In this document: piece by piece, positions 28,261 through 36,773 of the stretch
Position numbering within the stretch: position 1 is the stretch's first letter
How the letters are laid out: each line of letters starts with the position of its first letter
Assembly (NCBI GenBank): GCA_025454395.1
Contig: JALOOM010000038.1
Span: 1 to 39,474 of the forward strand
Length of the DNA: 39,474 nt
DNA from: Elainella sp. Prado103
GTDB lineage: Bacteria; Cyanobacteriota; Cyanobacteriia; Elainellales; Elainellaceae
Direction of reading: 5' to 3'
Notes under the pieces: generated by a model
What the model was told of the DNA's origin: nothing
The model's database searches: none
What the model saw: only the letters and a program-made list of their open reading frames with translations
Made by a program: the position numbers and the translations under genes

Positions 28261-28713
28261 TCAGGAGGGGATGAGACGATCGGAACGGCGGAGAACTGCG
28301 AGGTCTTCAGCATCTAGCTCGACGGGAGTGCCGCTGCGGATCAGCTCGGCAAAGTCTTCATTGGGTACCATGATGCAGAGAGCGTAGAGGCGATCGGCTC
28401 CAGTATTCTCGATCACATGAGTACCAGTAGCAGGCACCAGGATGCTGTCTCCGGCTTGGATTGAGACAGTTTTGCCATCACAGCTTGCTAAGCCTTCTCC
28501 CTTGAGGACGAAGAACATTTCAACCGCGAGTTGATGACGGTTGGGAGGAGTTTTGCCCCCGACATCGAAAATTTCGACACAGTAGGTGAGGGACATATCG
28601 GCAGTGGTCGAGTCAAACACGATCGCCAGTCGATTGGTGTCATTGGGGCTAATGCGGTAGGCCTGATAGTCTTGCGGGGTTTTCACAACCGGGATCATGC
28701 AGGTGATATCCAT
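28261..28713 (-). CDS. cupin-domain protein
   Basis: A 150-residue single-domain cupin. Motif 1 is PNRHQLAVEMFFVLKGEG, with His and Glu as likely metal ligands. Motif 2 is GDSILVPATGTHVIENTG, with the third His. Such proteins can be dioxygenases, isomerases or simple binders, so function is not assignable. ATG 28713 is preferred because GAGGA lies eight bases upstream; the frame extends to 28764 without support. It is 89 bases before the SLH gene and downstream of an isochorismatase-family gene, all on one strand, but repeat arrays separate the latter. Confidence 0.85.
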   Translation of the reverse strand: MDITCMIPVVKTPQDYQAYRISPNDTNRLAIVFDSTTADMSLTYCVEIFDVGGKTPPNRHQLAVEMFFVLKGEGLASCDGKTVSIQAGDSILVPATGTHVIENTGADRLYALCIMVPNEDFAELIRSGTPVELDAEDLAVLRRSDRLIPS

Positions 28714-28756
28714 AAAATCCTCATTGACCAAGACTGTTGGTTTTCGGACTTGTACT

Positions 28757-28802
28757 AGACCCAATCTTGGACCTAATCTTAGACCTAATCTTAGACTTAA
28801 TC
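28757..28802. repeat. 12-bp tandem repeat, 3.8 copies
   Basis: Unit agacctaatctt with single-base variants, directly abutting the next, unrelated array. Confidence 0.9.
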
Positions 28803-28859
28803 GGTGCTGGGATGAGTGGTGCTGGGATGAGTGGTGCTGGGATGAGCGGTGCTGGGATA
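28803..28859. repeat. 15-bp tandem repeat, 3.8 copies
   Basis: Unit ggtgctgggatgagt, beginning at the base where the 12-bp array ends. Two arrays of different unit are therefore fused head to tail. Confidence 0.92.
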
Positions 28860-28956
28860 ATCACCAAAGACCAGATCAAAGAGCAAATGGCGGATTAGGG
28901 TAATATTCTAAACAGTGATTCATTTCTGTTCAATTTCTATCCCTCCGTTCACTCAC

Positions 28957-28991
28957 TACCGATATTTAATACCGATATTTAATACCGATAT
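28957..28991. repeat. 13-bp tandem repeat, 2.7 copies
   Basis: Unit taccgatatttaa, ending seven bases before the stop side of the isochorismatase-family gene. Confidence 0.9.
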
Positions 28992-28997
28992 CGATTG

Positions 28998-29771
28998 CTA
29001 GACCGAACTGAGGGCATGGATGAGTGCGATCGAATCACTGACAAACCCAAAACATTGATTGACGTTATAGATCGTAGCTTGCAGACAATACTCTGGGGAG
29101 GTGGTAGCAGTGCAATCTCGCAGCAAAACACAGTCATAGCCGAGGAAATTGGCATCTTGGAGGGTCGCCATCACACATTGATCGGCATTCACACCGGCAA
29201 ACAGAAGTGTTGTTCGTCCCAAATTTCGCAAAATACTATCCAGTGGCGTATCCCAAAACCCACTCATTCGGTATTTGTCGATACAAATATCCGTTGGCTC
29301 GATCGTCAACTCATCCACAACTGCTGCGGCCCAGCTTCCCTTGATCAGCACAGGAGCCCCATTTTTAGGTAGCGGATCACCCAAACCCACCCCTTCACCA
29401 CTGCTGTTATACACATGCCGCACCCCTGCGCCAATGTTGAGCAGATCCGGTCGGTTGCCCCAATTCACCCAGAGAATTGGCACCGAAGTCGATCGCAAGA
29501 TCGGAAGAACTGCCCGCAATGGTTCGATCGGTTGCCGGGCTGGAGTAACATCCACGCCGATGTGGGCTAACCAACCCTCTGAATGACAAAAATCATTTTG
29601 CATATCGATAATCAGCAGGGCTGTCTTCGCCAGATCAAGCCGCACCCGTTTAGTATCCGTGGCGAGATCGATCGGACGGGGCGGCAAAGCGGGACGGGTG
29701 ATATCGGCAGATTCTGAGTTCACAGCCCACTGATTTGGGGCAATACCTAGCGATCGGAGGGGTTGATTCAT
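28998..29771 (-). CDS. isochorismatase-family cysteine hydrolase
   Basis: A 257-residue hydrolase. The catalytic triad is visible: Asp56 in LLIIDMQNDF, Lys166 in DKYRMSGFWDTPL, and Cys199 in GVNADQCVMATLQDA. The spacing and the FWDTPLDS segment are closest to the amidase branch (RutB-like, ureidoacrylate or carbamoyl hydrolases) rather than true isochorismatase, but the substrate is not determinable. The 45 residues before the catalytic strand are an N-terminal extension. No signal peptide. It may share a transcript with the downstream cupin, although 284 bases with three repeat arrays lie between them. Confidence 0.88.
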   Translation of the reverse strand: MNQPLRSLGIAPNQWAVNSESADITRPALPPRPIDLATDTKRVRLDLAKTALLIIDMQNDFCHSEGWLAHIGVDVTPARQPIEPLRAVLPILRSTSVPILWVNWGNRPDLLNIGAGVRHVYNSSGEGVGLGDPLPKNGAPVLIKGSWAAAVVDELTIEPTDICIDKYRMSGFWDTPLDSILRNLGRTTLLFAGVNADQCVMATLQDANFLGYDCVLLRDCTATTSPEYCLQATIYNVNQCFGFVSDSIALIHALSSV

Positions 29772-29990
29772 AACATTAACCTATTCTTGATCCGCCTATT
29801 CTGTCCTAGACGATACGGGAGTGAGAGCCAGGAAGCAAGGGTGATGATCGTGAAGGTGCTGAATGATGATGTCGAGTAATGCTGCTGAATGCTGCTGCTG
29901 AATTGCCATGGATCGCTCTGGTGGAGTTGCTATACCTGTCCCAGACTTTACAATCTAATTTGAATTGCCTTCTCGTCTACCCATTTGCCC

Positions 29991-30500
29991 ATGCCCATGC
30001 TCATGCTCCTCTCCCTGCTCAAAATCCTGATTCGCTGGAAATTTCCCTCTGTGTCAGGCATTTCCACTCAGCAGCTCGCCACTTGGCTGGCTCAGATCGA
30101 TCGCCCACTTTTGCTGGATGTTCGTACTGAGGCAGAATATCAGGTGAGCCATTTGGCAGGGGCGATCTGGCTACCGGATCTGGGTGAGGCAGCGTTGGCC
30201 CAATTGCCACAGGCAGAGGCGATCGTTGTCTATTGTGCGGTGGGCTATCGATCGGCACGACTGGCTGAGCAACTGCAAAAGTTGGGCTTCGATCGAGTGT
30301 TCAATTTAGAGGGATCGATTTTCGAGTGGGCCAATCGTGGCTATCCAATCTATCGATGGGGGCAAGTCGAAGAGGAGTTAGCGCAGAAGGTACATCCTTA
30401 CAATCAGCAATGGGGGCAACTGCTACAGGCTGACTTGCGGGCTGACTTGCGGGCTGACTTGCGGGCTGACTTGCGGGCTGACCTGCGGGCTGATTCATGA
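29991..30500 (+). CDS. rhodanese-like protein with repeat-encoded C-terminal tail
   Basis: About 169 residues. A short hydrophobic N-terminus (MLMLLSLLKILI) precedes a single rhodanese domain with LLLDVRTEAEYQVSHLAGA and the active-site loop VYCAVGYRSARLAEQL, with Cys82 ready to carry a persulfide. NLEGSIFEWANRGYP closes the domain. The C-terminus is an ADLR repeat encoded by a 12-bp array. Rhodaneses move sulfur atoms; the acceptor here is unknown. Several starts are possible in a row (TTG 29985, ATG 29991, 29997, 30003). The hydrophobic start may tether it to a membrane. Confidence 0.85.
   Translation: MPMLMLLSLLKILIRWKFPSVSGISTQQLATWLAQIDRPLLLDVRTEAEYQVSHLAGAIWLPDLGEAALAQLPQAEAIVVYCAVGYRSARLAEQLQKLGFDRVFNLEGSIFEWANRGYPIYRWGQVEEELAQKVHPYNQQWGQLLQADLRADLRADLRADLRADLRADS
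30429..30494 (+). repeat. 12-bp in-frame tandem repeat at the rhodanese C-terminus
   Basis: 5.5 copies of gctgacttgcgg (fifth copy has one change), encoding (ADLR)5 and ending six bases before the stop codon. Confidence 0.95.
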
Positions 30501-30849
30501 ATAGATGGGCAGGCTGATAGACGGGTAGATGGGCTAGATGGTTGGGATGGGCAAACTAAGATCAAGCGGATGGGCTGGTAGAGTTGGGGCGCATAGTTCA
30601 ACTGATGGACAGTCTACCTGGAGCGATAGAGCAGTGGTGGATCGCATCAATCGAAGTTAGGCAAAGTGCGATCCTCGATACACTGGGGGGCAGAAGTTCT
30701 GCGGTACGGTGGCGAAGGAGGCACAGGTTAGCACAGGTAGCACAGGTTAGCACAGGTCAATCCAGGTCATTTGGAACCGTTCCCCACCTCTGGGACAACA
30801 CTGCTGAGACTGGAATGACTGCAATTCAATTCAACATTTGACTGGAACC
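30501..30849. other. 349-bp spacer without a gene
   Basis: Contains degenerate gatgggc/ggtagatggg repeats at about 30502-30575 and a 9-10 bp array at 30721-30769. The pta promoter must lie here but I cannot assign it. Confidence 0.5.
30721..30769. repeat. 9-10-bp tandem repeat, about 4 copies
   Basis: Copies of gcacaggtta with one-base deletions, decaying into ccaggtca. Confidence 0.85.
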
Positions 30850-32952
30850 ATGCTGAAAAATTTGTACATTGTGTCGATCGAGCCAGGTAGCGGCAAGTCT
30901 CTCATTCTGTTAGGAATTTTTGAACTGCTGTCAAAACGGGTCAGCAAGCTGGGCTTTTTTCGACCTATTGTTCGGGCTGGACAGCAACAGGATAATGATA
31001 TTAAGCTGATTCGTAGTCGTTATCAGCTAGGTTGTGACTATCAAGATCACTATGCCATGACTGATGAATTGGCTAGTCATTTGATCGCGGCAGGCGAGTA
31101 CGATGAATTGCTGAAGAAAATTATCGAAAAATATAAATCTTTAGAACACCAGTGTGACTTTGTAGTTTGTGAAGGTATTGATGCTAGTGCGATTGATTCT
31201 GCATTGATTGATAACCTGGATAGCCAAATTGCCAATCAGTTGTCAGCGCCCCTGTTACTGATTGCAAATGGAGAAGGGAAAACCCCGATCGATGTTGTCA
31301 ATACAGTACGAACTGAGCGAGAAGCATTTATTCAAGAGGGCTGTGCGATTACCGCAACCCTGGTGAATCGAGTCATGCCTGAACAGATTGACCAAGTCCG
31401 AGCTGAACTACAAACGATCTGGCACTGTGATGATCCTATCTTTGTCTTACCGGATGATGCACTTTTGCAAAAACCAACTGTGGCTGAAATTGCTAAAGCC
31501 GTGCAGGCAGAGTTGGTGTACGGAGATGCCTCCCAATTAAATCGCGATGTGAGGCACTTTAAAGCTGCGGCCATGTTGTTGCCTAACTTCTTAGAACGCT
31601 TGCAGGAAGGGAGTTTAGTGGTAACACCAGGGGATCGAGCCGATGTTTTGTTAGGATGCCTGGTTTCTACCCTCTCGGCAAATGGCCCAAATGTAGCGGG
31701 AGTTGTACTCACCGGCGGAATTGGATTAGATCCCCGCATTCAGGTGTTGCTGGAAGGTTCACCTTGGTCTGTTCCTATCCTGACCGTCACCACTGACACC
31801 TATTCGACAGCAGCGACAATGAGTGCTGTGCGACCTGAAATCACGCCTGACAACCCTCGCAAAATTGCCGCAGCTTTAGGCTTGTTTGAAACCCATGTCG
31901 ATGCAACCCAGTTGGGGGATCGGATTGCCGTGTCTCGATCGACTCGCATCACACCCCTGATGTTTGAGTATGAGTTGGTGGAACGGGCCCGATCAGCGCG
32001 TCAACATATTGTGTTGCCCGAAGGGAGTGAGGAGCGCATTCTCCAAGCCAGTGAAATTTTGCTGCGGCGCGGGGTCGTGGATCTCACCCTGCTGGGCGAT
32101 GAGGCAGAAATTCGTGGCAAAGCAGCCACATTGGGGTTAAACCTCGATCGGGCAACTATTATCAATCCCCGCACCTCATCTTGGCAGGATGACTATGCGG
32201 CCACCTACTATGAGTTGCGAAAACATAAGGGAATTACCTCTGATTATGCCCATGATATTTTGCAAGACTTCAGCTATTTCGGCACAATGATGGTCTATAA
32301 AGGCATGGCAGATGGGATGGTATCCGGAGCCATTCACACAACTGCTCACACAATTCGGCCCGCCCTTGAATTTATTCGAACGCAACCGGGTGTTTCGATC
32401 GTTTCCAGTGTGTTCCTGATGGGTTTAGACGATCGCGTTCTGGTTTACGGTGACTGCGCTGTTAATCCTAATCCCAACCCTCAACAGTTAGCCGATATTG
32501 CCATCAGTTCGGCGATGACCGCAGCGCAATTTGGCATTGAGCCTCTGATCGCCATGCTGTCCTATTCGACGGGTGAGTCAGGACAGGGTGAGGATGTGGA
32601 TAAGGTGAAGCAAGCGACTCAAATTGTGCGGGAATTGCGTCCTGATCTGAAGATTGAAGGGCCGATCCAATATGATGCGGCAGTTGATGTGTCGGTGGCA
32701 CAAACCAAACTACCGGGCAGTGAGGTTGCGGGACATGCCACAGTGTTCATTTTCCCAGATTTAAATACGGGGAACAACACCTATAAAGCTGTGCAACGAT
32801 CGGCCAATGCGGTCGCGATCGGCCCCATTTTGCAGGGTCTCAAAAAGCCAGTTAACGATCTAAGTCGAGGTTGTACCGTGACGGATATTGTGAATACGGT
32901 GGCGATTACGGCCATTCAAGCTCAAGCGATCGAGCATGGCAGCCCAAGTTAG
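30850..32952 (+). CDS. pta: phosphate acetyltransferase
   Basis: Interconverts acetyl-CoA and acetyl phosphate, part of acetate metabolism. It is about 700 residues, the long three-domain form. The N-terminal P-loop-like domain has YIVSIEPGSGKS, a DRTGG-type middle domain spans roughly 210-330, and the C-terminal catalytic PTA domain has HIVLPEGSEERILQA, GMADGMVSGAIHTTAHTIRP, YGDCAVNPNPN, MLSYSTGESG and ATVFIFPDLNTGNNTYKAV. All catalytic blocks are present. The frame opens at TTG 30838, but ATG 30850 fits the family start. No acetate kinase gene is adjacent. Confidence 0.95.
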   Translation: MLKNLYIVSIEPGSGKSLILLGIFELLSKRVSKLGFFRPIVRAGQQQDNDIKLIRSRYQLGCDYQDHYAMTDELASHLIAAGEYDELLKKIIEKYKSLEHQCDFVVCEGIDASAIDSALIDNLDSQIANQLSAPLLLIANGEGKTPIDVVNTVRTEREAFIQEGCAITATLVNRVMPEQIDQVRAELQTIWHCDDPIFVLPDDALLQKPTVAEIAKAVQAELVYGDASQLNRDVRHFKAAAMLLPNFLERLQEGSLVVTPGDRADVLLGCLVSTLSANGPNVAGVVLTGGIGLDPRIQVLLEGSPWSVPILTVTTDTYSTAATMSAVRPEITPDNPRKIAAALGLFETHVDATQLGDRIAVSRSTRITPLMFEYELVERARSARQHIVLPEGSEERILQASEILLRRGVVDLTLLGDEAEIRGKAATLGLNLDRATIINPRTSSWQDDYAATYYELRKHKGITSDYAHDILQDFSYFGTMMVYKGMADGMVSGAIHTTAHTIRPALEFIRTQPGVSIVSSVFLMGLDDRVLVYGDCAVNPNPNPQQLADIAISSAMTAAQFGIEPLIAMLSYSTGESGQGEDVDKVKQATQIVRELRPDLKIEGPIQYDAAVDVSVAQTKLPGSEVAGHATVFIFPDLNTGNNTYKAVQRSANAVAIGPILQGLKKPVNDLSRGCTVTDIVNTVAITAIQAQAIEHGSPS

Positions 32953-32965
32953 GAGGAATGATCAA

Positions 32966-33010
32966 CGGTTCTAAAATTAGAATGACAAGCGGTTCTAGAA
33001 TTAAGAAGAC
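32966..33010. repeat. 24-bp duplication between pta and the EEP gene
   Basis: Nearly two copies of a 24-mer starting cggttctaaaattagaatg. The second copy is partly diverged and overlaps the stop codon of the reverse-strand EEP gene. Confidence 0.75.
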
Positions 33011-34113
33011 GGGGATCGAAACCGAAACTTAAACAGCAACGGCAAATGATCAGAAGCCTGACCGGCCGCAGTCACCACCCGCGCCTCCACCGGCTCGATT
33101 TGATCGGGCGTATAAAACACATAGTCTAAAGCATCTGCTGGAGCATTAGAAGGAAAGGTAAATTGGGCTGGTTCCGCCAACTCTACCAACTGAGCCGATC
33201 GCAACTTTGACTTCAGGAGGAGGTTAATCGAAGGTTGTTGCTCCGTTTCACGAGTGACCGCGCTATTGAAATCACCCACTAGCAAAACTGGATAATTAGT
33301 GGCATAGCGTTCTGCCAAGTCTTTTACCACCTGAGTTTGACGGGTACGAGTCGGTTCATCAAACGCTTCTAGATGCACATTGATGACAATCAGGGATTGT
33401 CCGTTGATGGCAATTTCTGCGACCTGCGCCAACCGATCGAGATAGAAGGCACGGTAGTAAAACGGTTGGCTGGCTACCGGCTCCAACACGATTCGTTCAC
33501 TGGATTGGATGGGAAAACGACTCAGAATCGCCTGCCCTGCCACCGTGCGCCCAAACTGCTCAGAAATTGGCCACAATGGAAACGGCACATAGTTTTTGTC
33601 CCAATTAATCGCGATTGCTGCTTCCGGCAACCCCAATGGTTGGGCCAAGGCGGCTACTTGATTCAGGTTGTAGGAGCGCTTGGCTTGCAGATCAATTTCT
33701 TGCAGGGCGATCAAATCTGGATCTTCTGCTTGCAGCGCTGAGAGTGCCACTTTCAAATTCCGCGCAAACAATTCAGGAGTCGGCATAATCGATCGGTTTT
33801 CACCTGCTGCGTTCGCCAATCCCGATAGATAACCAATATTGTAGGCAATGAGCGTAAAAGTACCCCCGGAATTGTCCGACGAAGCACCTGAAAGCGTACT
33901 CGGAAAATTATCTGGTGAGTTATCCAATGAATTGTCTAGTGAGTTGATTGCCGGATTGACCAGTTCACTAACAGCCGCTGATTCAGATGGATAGCTGACG
34001 ATCTCACTATACTGATCGCGAGGATAGGAACCCGCACTCGCCCACCAGAAAAACAGCACCAACAGGGTAGCCGGGATCGCCACCAGAATCGCCAAAAGTT
34101 TCAGAAGATTCAC
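33001..34113 (-). CDS. membrane-anchored endonuclease/exonuclease/phosphatase family protein
   Basis: A 370-residue EEP-superfamily hydrolase. Residues 1-27 are a hydrophobic signal anchor (LLKLLAILVAIPATLLVLFFW), so the enzyme probably faces the periplasm. A Ser/Asn/Asp linker with an in-frame repeat (NSLDNSLDNSPDN) follows. Catalytic motifs in order are TLIAYNIGYL, DLIALQEID, VINVHLEAF, LLVGDFNSA and the C-terminal ASDHLPLLF, with the metal-binding Glu, Asp/Asn and His. It might be a phosphodiesterase, sphingomyelinase-like enzyme or nuclease. The substrate is not determinable. It is convergent with pta. Confidence 0.87.
   Translation of the reverse strand: MNLLKLLAILVAIPATLLVLFFWWASAGSYPRDQYSEIVSYPSESAAVSELVNPAINSLDNSLDNSPDNFPSTLSGASSDNSGGTFTLIAYNIGYLSGLANAAGENRSIMPTPELFARNLKVALSALQAEDPDLIALQEIDLQAKRSYNLNQVAALAQPLGLPEAAIAINWDKNYVPFPLWPISEQFGRTVAGQAILSRFPIQSSERIVLEPVASQPFYYRAFYLDRLAQVAEIAINGQSLIVINVHLEAFDEPTRTRQTQVVKDLAERYATNYPVLLVGDFNSAVTRETEQQPSINLLLKSKLRSAQLVELAEPAQFTFPSNAPADALDYVFYTPDQIEPVEARVVTAAGQASDHLPLLFKFRFRSPSS
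33906..33953. repeat. 12-bp in-frame degenerate repeat in the EEP gene
   Basis: Four degenerate copies (aattgtctagtg-like), encoding NSLD-type tetrapeptides in the linker after the membrane anchor. Confidence 0.75.
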
Positions 34114-34184
34114 CAGTCCAACCTCAGCCTCAACATAGGAACTGTTCCTATTCTCTCCTATTCTTGGTGCTCTTTAAGACTCCC

Positions 34185-34844
34185 TCAGCGATGTTTGACC
34201 ACCCCAACCCGCTGACAATCTGTCGCGATCGGGCAAGTCGAGCATTTGGGCAGAGTTCCCATACAGACATGCTTACCAAACGGTACCAATAATTGATTAA
34301 TCTCCACCCAATACTGCCGGGGTAAGATAGCTTCCAGCGCGATCAGCGTCTTCTCAGGTGTCCGAGCCTGCACATATCCCCAACGATTCGTAACCCGATG
34401 CACATGTACATCCACGCTGATCCAGGGTTGTCCACAAGCAATGCCCAAAGCCAAATGGGCGCATTTCGGCCCCACTCCTTTAAACGATCGCATCACTCCT
34501 TCATCACAAGGTAATTTGCCATCGTATTCCTTTATAATCTGAGCAGCTATCTGCCAAATCTGGTGACATTTCGACTCATGGTAAGTACAGTCTTGAATTA
34601 ATCTATCAATTTGCTCTGGTGTTAGCTTTGCCATCTCCTCTGGTGTTTCTGCTACCGATAGCAGCCTTTCCGCTGCCGGTAAACTGACCTCATCATAAGT
34701 CCGAATTGACAAAATACAAGCCACCAACTGCTGAAATGGCGATTGATAGCCTCGCTCTGCCAGTTCAAACATAGCCGCCTTGGGCAAAGGTTGCACCGCC
34801 TCTCGCAGCAGTGATATGACCCGATCGATCGCAAAGTCAGCCAT
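34185..34844 (-). CDS. nth: endonuclease III family DNA glycosylase
   Basis: A 219-residue base-excision-repair enzyme that removes oxidised pyrimidines and nicks abasic sites. The helix-hairpin-helix region is SFKGVGPKCAHLALG with the catalytic lysine, and SVDVHVHRV carries the catalytic aspartate. The C-terminal Cx6Cx2Cx5C (CMGTLPKCSTCPIATDC) binds a 4Fe-4S cluster. The frame extends to 34940, but GGAGG before ATG 34844 and the homology start at MADFAIDRV favour the shorter form. It diverges from the amylase gene with 149 bp between starts. HhH residues differ somewhat from E. coli Nth (LPGVGRKTA), so a related subfamily is possible. Confidence 0.87.
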   Translation of the reverse strand: MADFAIDRVISLLREAVQPLPKAAMFELAERGYQSPFQQLVACILSIRTYDEVSLPAAERLLSVAETPEEMAKLTPEQIDRLIQDCTYHESKCHQIWQIAAQIIKEYDGKLPCDEGVMRSFKGVGPKCAHLALGIACGQPWISVDVHVHRVTNRWGYVQARTPEKTLIALEAILPRQYWVEINQLLVPFGKHVCMGTLPKCSTCPIATDCQRVGVVKHR

Positions 34845-34993
34845 CCCTCCGCCTCCAATCCCCCTTCTCATCATCTCATCCCCAGCGGGTTTTCCCGTAA
34901 CACTTCTTGATCCCCCTTCAATGTTCTTTAAATTCACCAATCGCCAGAAATGCGTTAATAGAATGAGCGAACTGAGGACAAGAGGAGATCACC

Positions 34994-36475
34994 ATGACCG
35001 AACTTAACGGCACAATGATGCAGTATTTCCATTGGTATCTCCCAAATGATGGTCGCCTCTGGCAAACGTTGACTGCTGAGGCGAAGGCATTGGCAGAGGT
35101 GGGGATCACCGCCCTGTGGCTACCTCCGGCCTACAAAGGCAGTGCTGGCGGTTTCGATGTGGGATATGGGGTTTATGATCTATTCGATTTGGGAGAGTTC
35201 GATCAGAAAGGCTCCGTACGCACAAAGTACGGCACCCGATCCCAATATCTCAGCGCAATCCAGGCTTTGCAAACCGTGGGAATCCAGGTCTATGCAGATG
35301 CAGTCTTGAACCATAAAGACGGTGGAGACTTCACTGAAAAGGTGCGAGGTCTACCGTTTTCGCGAGACGATCGATTACGTCCGATCGGTCAGTTGCAAGA
35401 GATTGAGATCTATTCCCATTTCACGTTCCCTGGACGGCAGGGCAAGTATTCTGGACTGGAGTGGCATTGGTGGCATTTTGATGCCGTTAATTACAACAAT
35501 TACCGTCCTAATGATCAAAACACAATCTATTTACTGGAAGGCAAAAGCTTCGACAATTTTGTCAGCTTAGAAAAGGGTAATTATGCTTTCCTCTTGGGTT
35601 GCGACCTAGATTACGAAAATGAGCAAGTGCAGCAAGAAATCCTAAATTGGGGCAAATGGTATCTTGATACAACCGGTGTAAATGGTTTTCGCTTAGATGC
35701 TGTCAAACATATTTCTTCCTGGTTTTTCGTTAAGTGGTTAGATGCAATGCGGCAACATCTTGCTGCGCCATTATTTGTAGTTGGTGAATATTGGACAGAG
35801 CAAATTAGTACCTTGCACTGGTATATTAGCGCTACAGAGGGACGAATGTCCATTTTTGATGTGCCGCTACATTACAATTTTCATCGTGCCAGTCGAGCGG
35901 GCGGCTATTACGATATGAGTAAGCTAATAGATGGCACCCTCATGCAGCAGCAACCTTCTCTAGCTGTCACCTTTGTAGAAAACCATGACTCCCAACCACT
36001 ACAAGCCCTGGAATCGGTGGTGGAATCCTGGTTCAAACCGCTGGCTTATGCAGTTATTTTGTTGCGGCGAGAGGGCTATCCCTGTATTTTTCACGGCGAT
36101 TATTATGGGGCTCACTACCGCGACTATGGCAAAGATGGCAAAGAGCATGAGATCTGGCTAGATTCTCACCGCTGGCTGATCGATAAGTTCCTTTATGCCC
36201 GCCAGCATTTTGCCTATGGCGATCAATATGACTATTTCGACCATGATAGTGTGGTAGGCTGGACTCGCTTAGGTAACCGGGAACATCCCTTAGCCATGGC
36301 GGTGATCATGAGCGATAGTTGGGGGGGCAGCAAGTGGATGGAAGTCGGTAAACCGAATGCTGCTTTTTATGATTTGACAGAGCATATTCACGAGCCAGTC
36401 TACACTAACGAATATGGTTGGGGTGAGTTTCACTGTCGCGGCGGATCGGTTTCGGTGTGGCTGGAAGAAGCCTAA
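34994..36475 (+). CDS. cytoplasmic-type alpha-amylase (GH13)
   Basis: A 493-residue glycoside hydrolase that cleaves alpha-1,4-glucans, like E. coli AmyA. There is no signal peptide: it starts MTELNGTMMQYFHWYLPNDG, typical of the intracellular branch. Conserved regions are VYADAVLNHKDGGD (I), GFRLDAVKHI (II, nucleophile Asp), VGEYW (III, acid/base Glu) and FVENHDSQP (IV, transition-state Asp). YGVYDLFDLGEFDQKGSVRTKYG is also characteristic. It likely works on glycogen or maltodextrins inside the cell. AGGAG at 34983 is six bases before the ATG. Its stop codon starts a 16-bp repeat array. Confidence 0.95.
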   Translation: MTELNGTMMQYFHWYLPNDGRLWQTLTAEAKALAEVGITALWLPPAYKGSAGGFDVGYGVYDLFDLGEFDQKGSVRTKYGTRSQYLSAIQALQTVGIQVYADAVLNHKDGGDFTEKVRGLPFSRDDRLRPIGQLQEIEIYSHFTFPGRQGKYSGLEWHWWHFDAVNYNNYRPNDQNTIYLLEGKSFDNFVSLEKGNYAFLLGCDLDYENEQVQQEILNWGKWYLDTTGVNGFRLDAVKHISSWFFVKWLDAMRQHLAAPLFVVGEYWTEQISTLHWYISATEGRMSIFDVPLHYNFHRASRAGGYYDMSKLIDGTLMQQQPSLAVTFVENHDSQPLQALESVVESWFKPLAYAVILLRREGYPCIFHGDYYGAHYRDYGKDGKEHEIWLDSHRWLIDKFLYARQHFAYGDQYDYFDHDSVVGWTRLGNREHPLAMAVIMSDSWGGSKWMEVGKPNAAFYDLTEHIHEPVYTNEYGWGEFHCRGGSVSVWLEEA

Positions 36476-36592
36476 TGATTTAGGTATCTGGTAATTAAGT
36501 GTCTAATAATCTAAGTGCCTAATGATCCAGGTGCCCAATGATCCAGGTGCCTAATGATCTAGGTGCCTAATGATCTAGGTGCCTAATGATCC
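36473..36592. repeat. 16-bp tandem array beginning at the amylase stop codon
   Basis: About 7.5 copies of taatgatctaggtgcc. The first TAA is the amylase stop. Copies 1-3 next to the gene are diverged (copy 2 is 15 bp), and copies 4-7 are nearly identical. Confidence 0.92.
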
Positions 36593-36615
36593 ATTAGACG
36601 AATGCTCTGAACCGG

Positions 36616-36655
36616 GTTGAGCCTGAGGTTGACCCTGAGTTGACCCTGAGTTAAG
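36616..36655. repeat. 12-bp repeat, about 3 copies
   Basis: Copies of gttgaccctgag with one-base length differences, in the spacer before the histidine kinase. Unrelated to the 16-bp array just upstream. Confidence 0.82.
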
Positions 36656-36725
36656 CCACCCTAATTCTAACCACAACCAAATTCAGCGCTTCCTCCTGAA
36701 ACACTCAGGGAAAAATCATGTTGCT

Positions 36726-36757
36726 CGATCGAGTCTCGGTTACACTACGATCGAGAC
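36726..36757. promoter_or_regulatory. possible operator upstream of the histidine kinase
   Basis: CGATCGAG occurs twice, 22 bp apart (36726 and 36748), a spacing of two helical turns. gtctcg/cgagac also form an inverted repeat, with a TACACT that could be a -10 between them. CGATCG is very common in this genome, so chance is a real alternative. Confidence 0.3.
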
Positions 36758-36773
36758 ACCCAAACCGTGGCCC

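Noticed and set aside
30301-30601. Reverse-strand frames with PASQPASQ and ARKSARKS repeats
   Set aside because: Antisense translations of the 12-bp rhodanese array.
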